This document shows positions 17,550 through 26,783 of a stretch of 64,000 nucleotides of DNA, piece after piece (positions within the stretch are counted from its first letter, which is position 1; every line of letters begins with the position of its first letter). The notes under the pieces are model-generated. The model searched no databases. It had not been told where the DNA came from and saw nothing but the letters and a program-made list of their open reading frames with translations. The stretch is taken from NCBI GenBank assembly GCA_942490895.1, contig CALNZC010000052.1, positions 62,001 to 126,000 on the forward strand. The letters run 5' to 3'. Both the position numbers and the translations under genes were made by a program. The DNA is from JAGNXB01 sp942490895. GTDB lineage: Bacteria > Bacteroidota > Bacteroidia > Chitinophagales > Saprospiraceae.

Positions 17550-19016
17550 TCATCCTGATTGGACTGTGTATACGCTCCCCACCCAGTCGAGGGTCATGAA
17601 TCCGAAATGGTGTTCTCCACGAACCTGGCCGTTGAGGATGCTGCGCTCCGTGAACTGCTGGGTTCTTGTTTCGAAAAGCTCCGGTGCGAGGATGCCATAG
17701 TCCTGATGGTTCCCCACCTGGTAACGGGAGAGAATATCTGTCTGATGATTGTACACGCCCGTCATCGATATCTTCTGAGAATCACTGAACTTGTACGCCA
17801 GGCCGGCCAGGCCTCCGACGACAGGCGACTCCACTGAACGAGTATCCTTGAGTGAGAAATTGTTAGTCAGCTCACTGGCATTCGGGTCGCCGGAATAAAA
17901 CCAGTTGGCCGTTGTGCCATTTGTATAGTGACTGAAGTTGCGTTTGTGATTAGCCGCCAGCATATATCCGAGTGGCTTGCCGAACAGTCTTTTCTGATCT
18001 CCCAGTGCAAAAGACAATCCATAATTCAGCGGGCTCATCATAGCTGTGGGGGCCATATCAGAGGATAGCGACTTGGCTGCTTCATCCAACTTGACAGCAT
18101 AGGCTTCCTGTGTCCGTGCTTTAATGGCCGAACTCTGTTTCAGGTATTCACTGATGCCATCTTCTGAAAAGACCGCTGGCAATGCACGTGTCCCATCGTC
18201 ATACCCCAGCCAGTCGGTTCTTCCTCTGGTTTGGGTCAGGAAGTTGTCGTTCAACGATGACTGGGTATTATACCCCAAACTAGTTTTAATGCTAAAGGTG
18301 AATTGCTCCGGGAATGACTTGGTCTGGATATCCACATTTCCGCCTGTGAAGTTACCCGGCTGATCCGGAGTAAAGGATTTAGCTGTGATGATATTTTCCA
18401 AAAGGTTGGACGGAATCAGATCGAGTTGAGCACTGTTCCGATAGGGGTCTGTACTCGGGAGCATCACGCCGTTCAGTTGTGCTGTAGAATACCGGTCTCC
18501 GAGACCGCGGACATTAATATACTTCCCGTCCTCGATCGTTGCACCGGTTACCTTTGTCATGGCTGATGCTGCTGAACCGACACCCATCCGGGACATTTCC
18601 TGACTGGAGATGCCATCCTGAATTTTATCTGACCTCTTCTGAAGCATGAGTACTGCATTTTCAGTACGCTCCAGAGCTGCAGCTTTCACCACGACTTCGA
18701 CGAGTGAAACAGACTCATCAGAAAGGGTCATTTCCAGCTTCGTCACCTGGCCATCCACCACCACGACTCCCTCCATTCGCCGCTCCTGGTAACCCACATA
18801 GGTGGCGATGACATTGTGAACACCCGCCGGAGTCTCAAACGAATACTGGCCATCCAGATCTGTCGATGCACCGTTTGTTGAACCTTCAATAAACACACTG
18901 GCTCCGATCAGGGGCTCAGCAGTTGTCGCGTCTAACAGTGTTCCACTAATGATCCCCTGAGACCATGATGGGGATATCACCACGGAGGCGAAAAATAGAA
19001 TTAGAATGTTTTTCAT
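17550..19016 (-). CDS. TonB-dependent receptor, N-terminal part (frameshifted gene)
   Basis: 488 residues: signal peptide (MKNILILFFASVVISPSWSQ), carboxypeptidase-regulatory-like domain (~21-105, GTLLDATTAEPLIGASVFI), plug domain with VRGLGDRYSTAQLNGVMLP and NVDIQTKSFP, then the first barrel strands, ending LDWVGSVYTVQSG at an early TGA. The frame change is in the run of four G (plus-strand C 17577-17580): dropping one restores LDWVGAYTQSNQDEPDMR. Downstream of the T9SS protein gene (19093-20754), with a hairpin between, and probably part of the same candidate Pho-regulated transcript. Substrate unknown; organic or complexed phosphate is a guess from context. Confidence 0.88.
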   Translation of the reverse strand: MKNILILFFASVVISPSWSQGIISGTLLDATTAEPLIGASVFIEGSTNGASTDLDGQYSFETPAGVHNVIATYVGYQERRMEGVVVVDGQVTKLEMTLSDESVSLVEVVVKAAALERTENAVLMLQKRSDKIQDGISSQEMSRMGVGSAASAMTKVTGATIEDGKYINVRGLGDRYSTAQLNGVMLPSTDPYRNSAQLDLIPSNLLENIITAKSFTPDQPGNFTGGNVDIQTKSFPEQFTFSIKTSLGYNTQSSLNDNFLTQTRGRTDWLGYDDGTRALPAVFSEDGISEYLKQSSAIKARTQEAYAVKLDEAAKSLSSDMAPTAMMSPLNYGLSFALGDQKRLFGKPLGYMLAANHKRNFSHYTNGTTANWFYSGDPNASELTNNFSLKDTRSVESPVVGGLAGLAYKFSDSQKISMTGVYNHQTDILSRYQVGNHQDYGILAPELFETRTQQFTERSILNGQVRGEHHFGFMTLDWVGSVYTVQSG

Positions 19017-19040
19017 TGCACCAGATTAAAAAACTAAAAT

Positions 19041-19075
19041 GGCGTGACCGGACCCTTCATTAAGGGCCCGGCACG
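19041..19075 (-). terminator. Intercistronic hairpin, possible attenuator or terminator
   Basis: Imperfect stem GCGTGCCGGGCCCTT / AAGGGTCCGGTCACGC on the minus strand, loop AATG region, followed by the T-rich CATTTTAGTTTTTT. It separates the T9SS gene from the TonB receptor gene 77 bases downstream, so it could reduce receptor expression relative to the first gene. Confidence 0.55.
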
Positions 19076-19092
19076 CAGCTTCAAATACACAA

Positions 19093-20754
19093 TTACTCGA
19101 TGACGATCATTTTCCGGGTCAGCCTGACCTGTTGCGCTTCAAGCGACAGATAATAGGTACCTGATGGGAGGTGATCGATATTGATTTCCCGAGTGTGCTG
19201 ACCGGCAGACAGGTGGACACCCATCAATGGTGTGGTGATCTGTCTACCTGCCAGATCACGAATGATTAAATTCACCTGATCTGCCTGTGGCAGTGTGAAA
19301 GAAACGGTGGTTTGATGAGCGGCTGGATTGGGCCAGTTGTCATGAAGAATATACCCATGAGCTTCAGCAAACAAATCCTCCGTAGCCGTAGTCGCACATT
19401 GATCATTGAAATAACCATACAGACTTAAAGCGGTCCAATTTTGAGCCCAGTTGGTGGCACCAAATGCGCCATGATAATCCACCTTGTCAAAAAAGATATC
19501 AGTGGGCACAGGCGCACCCGAACCTGCGGCCGAACCAGGTGCCAGAGCAGGATTCAACAGACCATCTGGCTCACGGCTGATGCCGCAAATAAATGGGTTT
19601 TCCGTTTTATTGGCATTATTGCTCAGGTGAGCGATCACACCGGCAGCTGTTGGATCATCACCATTGGCATAAGTATCGACAATGTCAGCCAGGGATGAAC
19701 CCGCACCAAATTCCCACCAGAAATTATTCTGAAGGTTCAGATCTCCAGCCAGGAGATTACCATAACTGTCGACGCCACTGGCAGCCGGCAGGTCTTCCAC
19801 ACTGATGGCCTTCCCTTTGAAAGAGGTGAAGATGGAATTCGCATAGGTACCTCCTGTATTGTCCCGTAGCATCAAGGCAAATTCATTATCCGCATTGGCA
19901 TTCAGTCCAGAACCGATATAGGTCGCATTGTAAATAGTTGGCTTTGAGAAAGGAGCCTGTCCGTCCGGGCTGGCGCCATCATGTTCACCGGCATTGTTGC
20001 CAAATTCAGAGCTCATGATCACAAACCAGAACTGGCCTTTCCCGCGGAAACCGAAATCCCAATCCATCCCATCATCACCGCAGAATGCAGAGATGAGGTG
20101 CTTGCACTCGACGGTGCCGCCAAACCATTCGATACCATCGTCCGAGTTGGCAAAGATCTCGACATAGTCGATTTCCGTACCGCGCCCCACTCCACCGAGG
20201 GTCAGCCCGTTGATTTCATTGCCCGGTGCGAGTTCTGCACCGCCGTGACGGATAGACACATAGTTCAGTGTACCGGAATCATCGTCATCATTTGTCCCCC
20301 CATAGCGCGCCCTGGGCTCCATGGTAGAGATTCCTTCGACTTGATCCTCCCCGGTCGGACGGGCGATAGTGGCATTTCCCAGAATGATCAGCCCACCCCA
20401 CAAGCCACTGTCATCAGCGGTGAGCGCACCACTCAGGTCATCCAGTTCGCTCGTAAAAATAATCGGCGCTGTAGCCGTTCCAATGGCATTGATCTGTGCA
20501 CCTCGTGTAATAATCAAAGCAGAAGTATTGTCTCCATTGGTCGGTGTCTCCAAACCCTGGATGACTGTACCCGCTTCTATATTCAATACGCTGCTGGCTT
20601 CCAGAAAGACCAGACCGTCCAACTGGTAGATATTGTCTTTCGTCCAGTTGTATGTCTGGCCTTCCGCCAGATCACTATCCTGGATGATCACTTGCGCATA
20701 GCCTGCAGAAATTGCAAGCATCAATAGCACTAAAAGAGTGTAGATTTTTCTCAT
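19093..20754 (-). CDS. Secreted T9SS-sorted protein, probable beta-helix-type, partner of the TonB receptor
   Basis: 553 residues: signal peptide (MRKIYTLLVLLMLAISAGYAQ), a body rich in short beta-strand repeats (GLVFLEASSVLNIEAGTVI, GLWGGLIILGNATIARP, DDGIEWFGGTVECKHL) typical of a right-handed-helix or LbR-like secreted protein, and a T9SS type A tail (~470-553, NWPNPAAHQTTVSFTLP, ending KMIVIE). No catalytic motif was recognised. First gene after the four-repeat candidate Pho box, upstream of the TonB receptor. A pairing of such a protein with a TonB receptor under phosphate control is plausible; the function is not established. Confidence 0.85.
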   Translation of the reverse strand: MRKIYTLLVLLMLAISAGYAQVIIQDSDLAEGQTYNWTKDNIYQLDGLVFLEASSVLNIEAGTVIQGLETPTNGDNTSALIITRGAQINAIGTATAPIIFTSELDDLSGALTADDSGLWGGLIILGNATIARPTGEDQVEGISTMEPRARYGGTNDDDDSGTLNYVSIRHGGAELAPGNEINGLTLGGVGRGTEIDYVEIFANSDDGIEWFGGTVECKHLISAFCGDDGMDWDFGFRGKGQFWFVIMSSEFGNNAGEHDGASPDGQAPFSKPTIYNATYIGSGLNANADNEFALMLRDNTGGTYANSIFTSFKGKAISVEDLPAASGVDSYGNLLAGDLNLQNNFWWEFGAGSSLADIVDTYANGDDPTAAGVIAHLSNNANKTENPFICGISREPDGLLNPALAPGSAAGSGAPVPTDIFFDKVDYHGAFGATNWAQNWTALSLYGYFNDQCATTATEDLFAEAHGYILHDNWPNPAAHQTTVSFTLPQADQVNLIIRDLAGRQITTPLMGVHLSAGQHTREINIDHLPSGTYYLSLEAQQVRLTRKMIVIE

Positions 20755-20780
20755 GGTTTAGGTTCGTTTATTTGATGGGG

Positions 20781-20836
20781 CAAAACTATTCGGGGCATGT
20801 TAAGCCTGCGTTAAGTCAGCATTAATTCATAGTTAA
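20781..20836 (-). promoter_or_regulatory. Candidate Pho box: four 11-bp-phased TTAAC repeats plus -7 motif
   Basis: Reading the minus strand: TTAACT (from 20836), TTAATG (20825), TTAACG (20814), TTAACA (20803), each exactly 11 bases apart. Then TAGTTTTG (20788-20781) fits the Bacteroidota -7 consensus TAnnTTTG, 15 bases after the start of the last repeat. No separate TTTG -33 element is needed in this arrangement, as in PhoB/PhoP-activated promoters. The site is ~27-82 bases upstream of the T9SS gene start. It lies in the 201-base divergent spacer and may also affect the metallophosphoesterase gene on the other side. Confidence 0.65.
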
Positions 20837-20955
20837 CCTTGCTTTCCAAGTCCGTCCAGACTTCACAATTAATTCACATTGCAGTGATTTTAAGTTCATA
20901 TATGGCGACTTACTTTGTCTTCCGAACAACTTGCTCAGTCCCAATCCCGAACTTT

Positions 20956-21861
20956 ATGTATCGAAGAAAACTAAGTGTCGCAGTCATATCCGATGTACAC
21001 CTGGGGACCTATGGTTGTCATGCAACGGAGCTGTATCGCTATCTGTGCAGCATCGATCCCAAGATCCTGGTATTGAACGGTGACATAATTGACATGTGGG
21101 AATTCCGAAAAAAGTATTTCCCCCAGAATCACCTTCAAGTGGTCAAGGAGATTTTCAAGATGGCGAGCAGAGGGACCCGGGTGTATTATATCACGGGCAA
21201 CCATGATGATGGCCTGCGCCGATTCTCCAATCTCCGATTGGGGCCCATCCAACTGAAAGACAAACTCGTCCTCCAGATCAACCAGGAAAAGACCTGGATT
21301 TTTCACGGGGATGTATTTGACATGTCTATACAGGTCACCCCCCTTTTGGCCCGGGTTGGCAGCCGAGGGTACAACATGTTGATCAGGGTAAATCGAATGG
21401 TCAACAAGATTCTTGAAAAAATGCAGCGGCCGAAGATCTCCCTCGCTGGTAAGATCAAGCACTCTGTCAAAAGAGCTGTCCGGTTTGTCCAGGATTTCGA
21501 AGATCTGGCGATCCGAGCGGCAATTGACAAGGGCTATGACTATGTCTTATGTGGACATATCCACAGACCCATGATCCGCAAGGTTGAACTTCCACAGGGA
21601 TCAGTCACCTATCTCAACAGCGGGGACTGGGTAGAGAACTTGACTGCCATGGAACATGATGGCCAAACGTGGAAGCTTCATTACTTCGACCAAACCGATT
21701 ATATCTATCGCAATGACCGATTGATGATCAATCATGAGGCTTTGGATGAGGCTGATATCAATCCATATAATCCAATGGAGATGTTGGAGGAAATCCTGAA
21801 TGGATCCACTTCGGAGGAGGACCTCCATCTAGATATTATTCATTCTTCAAAGACGCACTAA
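20956..21861 (+). CDS. LpxH-like calcineurin-type metallophosphoesterase
   Basis: 301 residues from the ATG at 20956; the reading frame is open further up to 20839, but conserved sequence begins at MYRRKLSVAVISDVHLG. All metal-binding motifs are present: SDVHLG (DxH), LNGDIIDMWEF (GD), TGNHDD (GNHD), FHGDVFD and CGHIHRP (GHxH). It resembles the UDP-2,3-diacylglucosamine diphosphatase / YbbF-like subgroup, but a specific substrate cannot be read from the sequence. It is divergent from the Pho-box-controlled T9SS gene and 3 bases upstream of a small winged-helix gene, so it may hydrolyse phosphoesters as part of the same response; that is inference. Confidence 0.88.
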   Translation: MYRRKLSVAVISDVHLGTYGCHATELYRYLCSIDPKILVLNGDIIDMWEFRKKYFPQNHLQVVKEIFKMASRGTRVYYITGNHDDGLRRFSNLRLGPIQLKDKLVLQINQEKTWIFHGDVFDMSIQVTPLLARVGSRGYNMLIRVNRMVNKILEKMQRPKISLAGKIKHSVKRAVRFVQDFEDLAIRAAIDKGYDYVLCGHIHRPMIRKVELPQGSVTYLNSGDWVENLTAMEHDGQTWKLHYFDQTDYIYRNDRLMINHEALDEADINPYNPMEMLEEILNGSTSEEDLHLDIIHSSKTH

Positions 21862-21864
21862 AGC

Positions 21865-22134
21865 ATGTCAAATCTCTTACTGGACCGCCCCCGTTGCCAA
21901 GTCATCCTGAATGACATTCGGATCCCTTTGACAGAACAGGAATTTGAGCTGCTGTGGATCCTGTCAGCTCATTCCGGAAAATCGTTGACCCATCAACGGT
22001 TGATTGAATATCTGGACAAACATGATCTGGAACTGTCCGTTCACGAGCTGCTTCCCAGTTTACTTTCGCTGAAGGAAAAAATTCCACCGCCTCACCGATT
22101 GGCTTTATTGGGTGGACGAGCGATGTTGATCTAA
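21865..22134 (+). CDS. Small stand-alone winged-helix protein (OmpR/PhoB C-terminal-domain-like)
   Basis: 89 residues. The pattern LTEQEFELLWILSAHSGKSL-THQRLIEYL matches helices 1-2 of OmpR/PhoB DNA-binding domains (LTxxEFxLLxxLxxxxGxxxSRxxL), and the end (LALLGGRAMLI) sits where the wing RGVGYRL normally is, though degenerate. No receiver domain is present. It begins 3 bases after the metallophosphoesterase stop, so it is co-transcribed. It may bind DNA or be a structural relic; there is no evidence for which. Confidence 0.6.
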   Translation: MSNLLLDRPRCQVILNDIRIPLTEQEFELLWILSAHSGKSLTHQRLIEYLDKHDLELSVHELLPSLLSLKEKIPPPHRLALLGGRAMLI

Positions 22135-22150
22135 ATTGCGGTCATTTTTT

Positions 22151-23134
22151 TCAATTCCCAACCTTGTGTACGGGCTTCTTTTTAATGATCCCTCCACGAG
22201 CATCCTTGACAGCAGACATAATCACAAACGCATCCGGGTCGATCTTGTCAATCTCGGTTTGCAACCGGGCCGTCTCTAGTCGGGTAATGACCGTATACAC
22301 GATCTCTGTATCCTCTTGTCGGGTGCCTTTTTTACCATAACCTTTTCGACCGCGATATAATGTGACCCCCCTGCCCATTTCGCGAATGATCATGCGATGG
22401 ATCTGCTCGTGATAATCCGTCACAATCGTGACTCCCACGTACTCTTCGATCCCATCAATAACAAAATCCACAGTTCTGGATGCTGCATAATAAGTCAGAA
22501 TAGCATACAATGCGATTTCTACTGACAATACTTTTGCAGCGATAACAAAGAGGATTAGGTTGAAGATCAAAATGACATTTCCGACAGTGAGGGTACTTCG
22601 CCGACTGATGGTGATTGCAAGGACTTCTGTACCATCGATTATCGCTCCTCCCCGAATGGCCAACCCGATACCCAAACCAAGAAAAAAACCACCAAATGCG
22701 GCGATCAGGATTTTGTCTTCTGTCATCATCGGGATGGGCAGAATGGCCACTGCTCCTGCTAACAACAGAATACCGATCAAACTTCTGAATGCAAATCGGC
22801 GGCTGAATGCGATATAGGCCAGTAAAAGGAAAGGCAGATTCAGGCCAACCAATAACCAGGGCAAAGGCCATTCAAACAACGCTGCCAACAAGAGGGATGT
22901 CCCGGTGACACCCCCATCCAGGAATTCAGCGGGCAGCAGAAATCCCTTCAGGCCAAATGCAGCCGCACAAACGCCAAGAACAATAGACAGATAGTCTCGG
23001 AACGCATGGGAAACCTCCACTTCGATGGCATGCACCTGCTTTTCAAGAATACTCGGTTTTTTGAGAATCGAGGGTCTTTTTTTATACGCCCGTTGAACGG
23101 CCTGGACAATGATGGAGTGGAAAAAAGGGAGCAT
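22151..23134 (-). CDS. YitT family membrane protein (DUF161 + DUF2179)
   Basis: 327 residues from the ATG at 23134 (MLPFFHSIIVQ); in-frame ATGs at 23206 and 23296 would give longer N-termini without conserved features. About five to six membrane helices with the YitT signature GLKGFLLPAEFLDGGVTGTS and AIRGGAIIDGTEVLAI, then a cytoplasmic DUF2179 domain (~230-327: GVTLYRGRKGYGKKGT, IVYTVITRLE, DAFVIMSAV). Family function is not established. Convergent with the winged-helix gene (16-base gap), divergent from the BNR gene. Confidence 0.85.
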   Translation of the reverse strand: MLPFFHSIIVQAVQRAYKKRPSILKKPSILEKQVHAIEVEVSHAFRDYLSIVLGVCAAAFGLKGFLLPAEFLDGGVTGTSLLLAALFEWPLPWLLVGLNLPFLLLAYIAFSRRFAFRSLIGILLLAGAVAILPIPMMTEDKILIAAFGGFFLGLGIGLAIRGGAIIDGTEVLAITISRRSTLTVGNVILIFNLILFVIAAKVLSVEIALYAILTYYAASRTVDFVIDGIEEYVGVTIVTDYHEQIHRMIIREMGRGVTLYRGRKGYGKKGTRQEDTEIVYTVITRLETARLQTEIDKIDPDAFVIMSAVKDARGGIIKKKPVHKVGN

Positions 23135-23346
23135 AGATCGGATGTTCTTGGACTGGAGTAAGATAGGGATAAAGTCAAAGGACTGGCCAGATCTGGGTGG
23201 TTCCATGCACTTCTTATCCACTTCTAATGTCAAAACCTGATAAATCCACCCCAGGCTTTTGGCATCACGAGGCTTTCTCCTAATTTGGGACCCCAATCGT
23301 CAAATCCTGTCGTGTCGGCTATTCAATCGAACATCCAAATCAGATC

Positions 23347-26300
23347 ATGAAACAATTTTCCTCCCTGCTCCTTCTTTTCCTTCTTCCCTTTTGCCTCCTG
23401 GCACAAAAGAAGGCCAAAACAACACCCGCTGCACCGGATTACGGGGCATTCACCAGTAGCACACTGTCCGGGTTGGCATTTCGTTCTATCGGACCTGCTG
23501 TCACCTCCGGACGGATTGCCGATTTTGCAGTAAACCCGAACAATCACAGTGAATACTATGTCGCCGCAGCAGCAGGCGGTGTATGGAAGACTACTGACCA
23601 TGGGGTGACCCTGACGCCCATCTTTGATGGCCAGGGCTCCTATTCGATTGGGTGCATTACCCTCGACCCTTCCAATGCTTCTGTGGTGTGGGTGGGCACA
23701 GGAGAAAACAACAACCAACGTTCTGTCTCCTATGGCGATGGCGTCTATATGAGCCCGGATGGTGGAAAATCCTGGCAACACAAGGGCCTCAAAACCTCTG
23801 AGCATATTGCCAATATTATCGTCCATCCACAAGATCCGGCTACAGTGTATGTAGCGGCTTATGGACCTGTCTGGAGCGCTGGTGGAGAGCGCGGCGTCTA
23901 CAAGAGTACGGATGGCGGCACGACCTGGACTTGTGTCAAATCTGTTTCGGATTATACCGGTTGTAACGATCTGGTGATGGACCCCCGCAATCCGGATGTC
24001 CTGTATGCCGCTTTCCATCAGCGGATGCGCAAAGTCTTCACCTATATCGGTGGTGGGCCGGAGACTGCTCTCTTCAAATCGACTGATGGTGGCGCCACCT
24101 GGAACAAACTTGAAGGTGGATTGCCAAGCGGTGATCTGGGCCGAATGGGCCTGGCCATTAGTCCGGTCAACCCGGATGTCCTCTACACCGTGATCGAAGC
24201 CAATGATGATAAAGGAGGTGTCTATCGGTCGACCGATCAAGGAGCCAGCTGGGAAAAACGTGGGGGCACCTATACCTCTGGAAACTATTACCAGGAGGTC
24301 ACCTGCGATCCAAAAAATGTCGATCGCATTTATATCACCGACACATACTACCAGATCAGTGATGATGGCGGAAAAACCACCCGTAACCTGGGCGAGTTGA
24401 ACAAGCATATTGACAACCACGCGATCTGGATTGACCCGAACAATACAGACCACCTGCTGGTGGGTTGTGACGGTGGTGTATACGAGACCTGGAATCTTGC
24501 CGGCACCTGGCATTTTAAAGACAACCTCCCAGTCACTCAATTCTACAAGGTCAGCACCGACAATGCCGAGCCGTTCTATCATGTACATGGTGGCACGCAA
24601 GATAACCTCAGCCTGGGCGGACCCAGCCGGACCACTTCCGCCAATGGGATCGTCAATGCCGACTGGTATATCACGTCTCTGGGCGATGGTTTTGAAACAC
24701 AGGTCGACCCGACCGATCCCAATATCATTTATGCCCAGGCCCAATACGGTGCTCTGAGTCGTTTCGATCGTGGCAGTGGAGAGTATCTCTACATCAAACC
24801 GGTAGAGGGCGAAGGTGATCCTGCACTTCGCTGGAACTGGGATGCACCTTTGCTGATCAGTCAGCACAATCATACCCGATTGTACTTTGGTGCGAACAAA
24901 CTGTTCCGCACGGATGACCGGGGGAATTCCTGGAAGGTGATCAGTCCGGACCTGAGTCGGAACCTGGACCGCAACAAACTGGAAGTGATGGGTCGGATCT
25001 GGTCTGTTGATGCCGTCGCCAAAAATGGCAGTACCGACATCTTTGGCCAGCTGACCAGCATCGCTGAATCCAAATTCGATGCAAATCTATTGTGGGTGGG
25101 CACAGACGATGGCCTGCTCCACAAGACGACTGATGGCGGCGCCACCTGGACTAAATATGACAACCTGCCCGGTGTACCAGAGATGAGTTATGTCCACCAG
25201 ATCATCACCTCACTGCATGACCGCAATACGGCTTATGTCTGTTTCAACCACCATCGATATGGCGACTTCAAGCCTTATGTGTTGAAAACAACCAATGGAG
25301 GAGCTTCCTGGACGGCCATTCATTCTGACCTCCCGGAGAGAGGTTCAGTTTATAGCATTGCCGAAGATCATGTCGATGCCAACCTGCTCTTTGTTGGCAC
25401 TGAGTTCGGATGTTTCTTTACCACCGATGGTGGTGGTCACTGGCTGCAGATCAAAGCCGGACTGCCGACTATAGCTGTCCGGGATTTGGAGATCCAGCGT
25501 CGGGAAAACGACCTGGTCCTCGGCACCTTTGGCCGGGGCTTCTACATCCTGGATGACTACAGTGCCTTGCGCGGATTGAACAAGCAAAAACTGGAAGCAG
25601 CCGCACTCCTGTTCCCTGTAAAGGACCCCTGGATGTTCGTCGAACGCTTTCCAATTGGCTTGCGCAGTAAAGGTCATCTCGGCAGCAGCTATTATGTGAC
25701 TCCCAATCCGGAAATGGGCGCTGTCTTCACCTATTATTTGAAAGACGATATCAAGACAATCAAAGAACAGCGACAGGAGCGGGAAAAGGCGGCTTATGAA
25801 AAGAAAGAGAAGGTGTTCTACCCTTCCATGGATAGCCTGCGCATGGAGGATCATCAAGCAGACCCCTATTTGCTTTTCACCATCCAGGATCAGAATGGCA
25901 AGGTGATCAGACATCTGAAAGCAGACGCAGGCAGTGGTCTCAAACGCCTGGTTTGGGATCTGCGGACTGCCACTCCTGCTCCCGTCAATGACCGATATAC
26001 TCCCGGACCGGATGTGTTGTTTGGAACCGAAGAAACGGGGCACCTCGTGTCTCCTGGAGAATACACCGTCCGCCTCTCTCAGGTCGTGGATGGCATACTC
26101 ACTCCCTTATCTGAGCCACAGTCCTTTACCGTCAAGCATTTGAATCAGGGAAGCTTGCCAACCAATCTGGCAGCCGTGACTCCCTTCCTTGAAAAGGTCA
26201 GTGTGTTGCGCAAGGCCACCGGAGCGGCCAGCGATCTGCTCCAGGACATGCAAAACAGAACCAATACGATGGCGGCCGCTGTTCGGGATATGCCAGCCCC

Positions 26301-26631
26301 TGCGGCAGATCTCCTGGCTAAAGCCACAAAACTGCAGCAGAGTCTGACGGATCTGAATATTCGATTGAATGGTGATGGCACCGTTGCCAGCCGTCAATTT
26401 GAAACGATCCCTTCGATCAACGATCGCATTTACGGCATTCAGGGAGCCTTGTGGACCTCGACAGCACCCGTGCCCAAGACGTATACTGATTCCTATGAAG
26501 TGGCTAAGCGTCAATTTGATTCTTTTATGACCGATCTGCGTACTATGGACACGCAGGTTCGTGCCCTGGAAGATGAGCTAGAAGCCAATGGGGCACCCTA
26601 TACGCCTGGACGCTGGCCTAAAAAGTGGTAA
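23347..26631 (+). CDS. Secreted BNR / sortilin-type beta-propeller protein
   Basis: 1094 residues, signal peptide MKQFSSLLLLFLLPFCLLAQ. Repeated BNR/Asp-box motifs (SxDxGxTW) run through two propeller-like regions: SPDGGKSW, STDGGTTW, STDGGATW, STDQGASW, TTDGGATW, TTNGGASW and TTDGGGHW. After ~residue 750 a region with KDDIKTIKEQRQEREKAAYE and a beta-rich VSPGEYTVRLSQV segment follows, then a helical C-terminus. There is no T9SS tail, so it is probably periplasmic. Such proteins are often labelled glycosyl hydrolase or VPS10-like; I see no proof of hydrolase activity. A strong terminator follows, so it is monocistronic. Confidence 0.85.
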   Translation: MKQFSSLLLLFLLPFCLLAQKKAKTTPAAPDYGAFTSSTLSGLAFRSIGPAVTSGRIADFAVNPNNHSEYYVAAAAGGVWKTTDHGVTLTPIFDGQGSYSIGCITLDPSNASVVWVGTGENNNQRSVSYGDGVYMSPDGGKSWQHKGLKTSEHIANIIVHPQDPATVYVAAYGPVWSAGGERGVYKSTDGGTTWTCVKSVSDYTGCNDLVMDPRNPDVLYAAFHQRMRKVFTYIGGGPETALFKSTDGGATWNKLEGGLPSGDLGRMGLAISPVNPDVLYTVIEANDDKGGVYRSTDQGASWEKRGGTYTSGNYYQEVTCDPKNVDRIYITDTYYQISDDGGKTTRNLGELNKHIDNHAIWIDPNNTDHLLVGCDGGVYETWNLAGTWHFKDNLPVTQFYKVSTDNAEPFYHVHGGTQDNLSLGGPSRTTSANGIVNADWYITSLGDGFETQVDPTDPNIIYAQAQYGALSRFDRGSGEYLYIKPVEGEGDPALRWNWDAPLLISQHNHTRLYFGANKLFRTDDRGNSWKVISPDLSRNLDRNKLEVMGRIWSVDAVAKNGSTDIFGQLTSIAESKFDANLLWVGTDDGLLHKTTDGGATWTKYDNLPGVPEMSYVHQIITSLHDRNTAYVCFNHHRYGDFKPYVLKTTNGGASWTAIHSDLPERGSVYSIAEDHVDANLLFVGTEFGCFFTTDGGGHWLQIKAGLPTIAVRDLEIQRRENDLVLGTFGRGFYILDDYSALRGLNKQKLEAAALLFPVKDPWMFVERFPIGLRSKGHLGSSYYVTPNPEMGAVFTYYLKDDIKTIKEQRQEREKAAYEKKEKVFYPSMDSLRMEDHQADPYLLFTIQDQNGKVIRHLKADAGSGLKRLVWDLRTATPAPVNDRYTPGPDVLFGTEETGHLVSPGEYTVRLSQVVDGILTPLSEPQSFTVKHLNQGSLPTNLAAVTPFLEKVSVLRKATGAASDLLQDMQNRTNTMAAAVRDMPAPAADLLAKATKLQQSLTDLNIRLNGDGTVASRQFETIPSINDRIYGIQGALWTSTAPVPKTYTDSYEVAKRQFDSFMTDLRTMDTQVRALEDELEANGAPYTPGRWPKKW

Positions 26632-26645
26632 GTCCTGATGATTCA

Positions 26646-26683
26646 AAGAGGGCCTGGCGGATGATCCGCCAGGCCCTCTTTTT
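26646..26683 (+). terminator. Rho-independent terminator after the BNR gene
   Basis: Perfect 16-bp stem AAGAGGGCCTGGCGGA / TCCGCCAGGCCCTCTT with loop TGA, followed by TTT, 15 bases past the stop. Confidence 0.92.
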
Positions 26684-26783
26684 ATTGGAGAGCGACCATA
26701 GGAGGCCACAGAATTACTGTATTTTACCCCTTGACTCTGGCACTGAAGTCAGGAATCCCTATTGTCTGAACGATCCTTTTCCT

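Noticed and set aside
21865..22134. The winged-helix gene as the missing phoB
   Set aside because: It lacks the receiver domain and has a degenerate wing, so it cannot be a full PhoB.
23323..24873. 516-residue minus-strand open frame
   Set aside because: It is opposite the BNR-repeat gene; long antisense frames arise here from codon bias, and the protein has no recognisable features.
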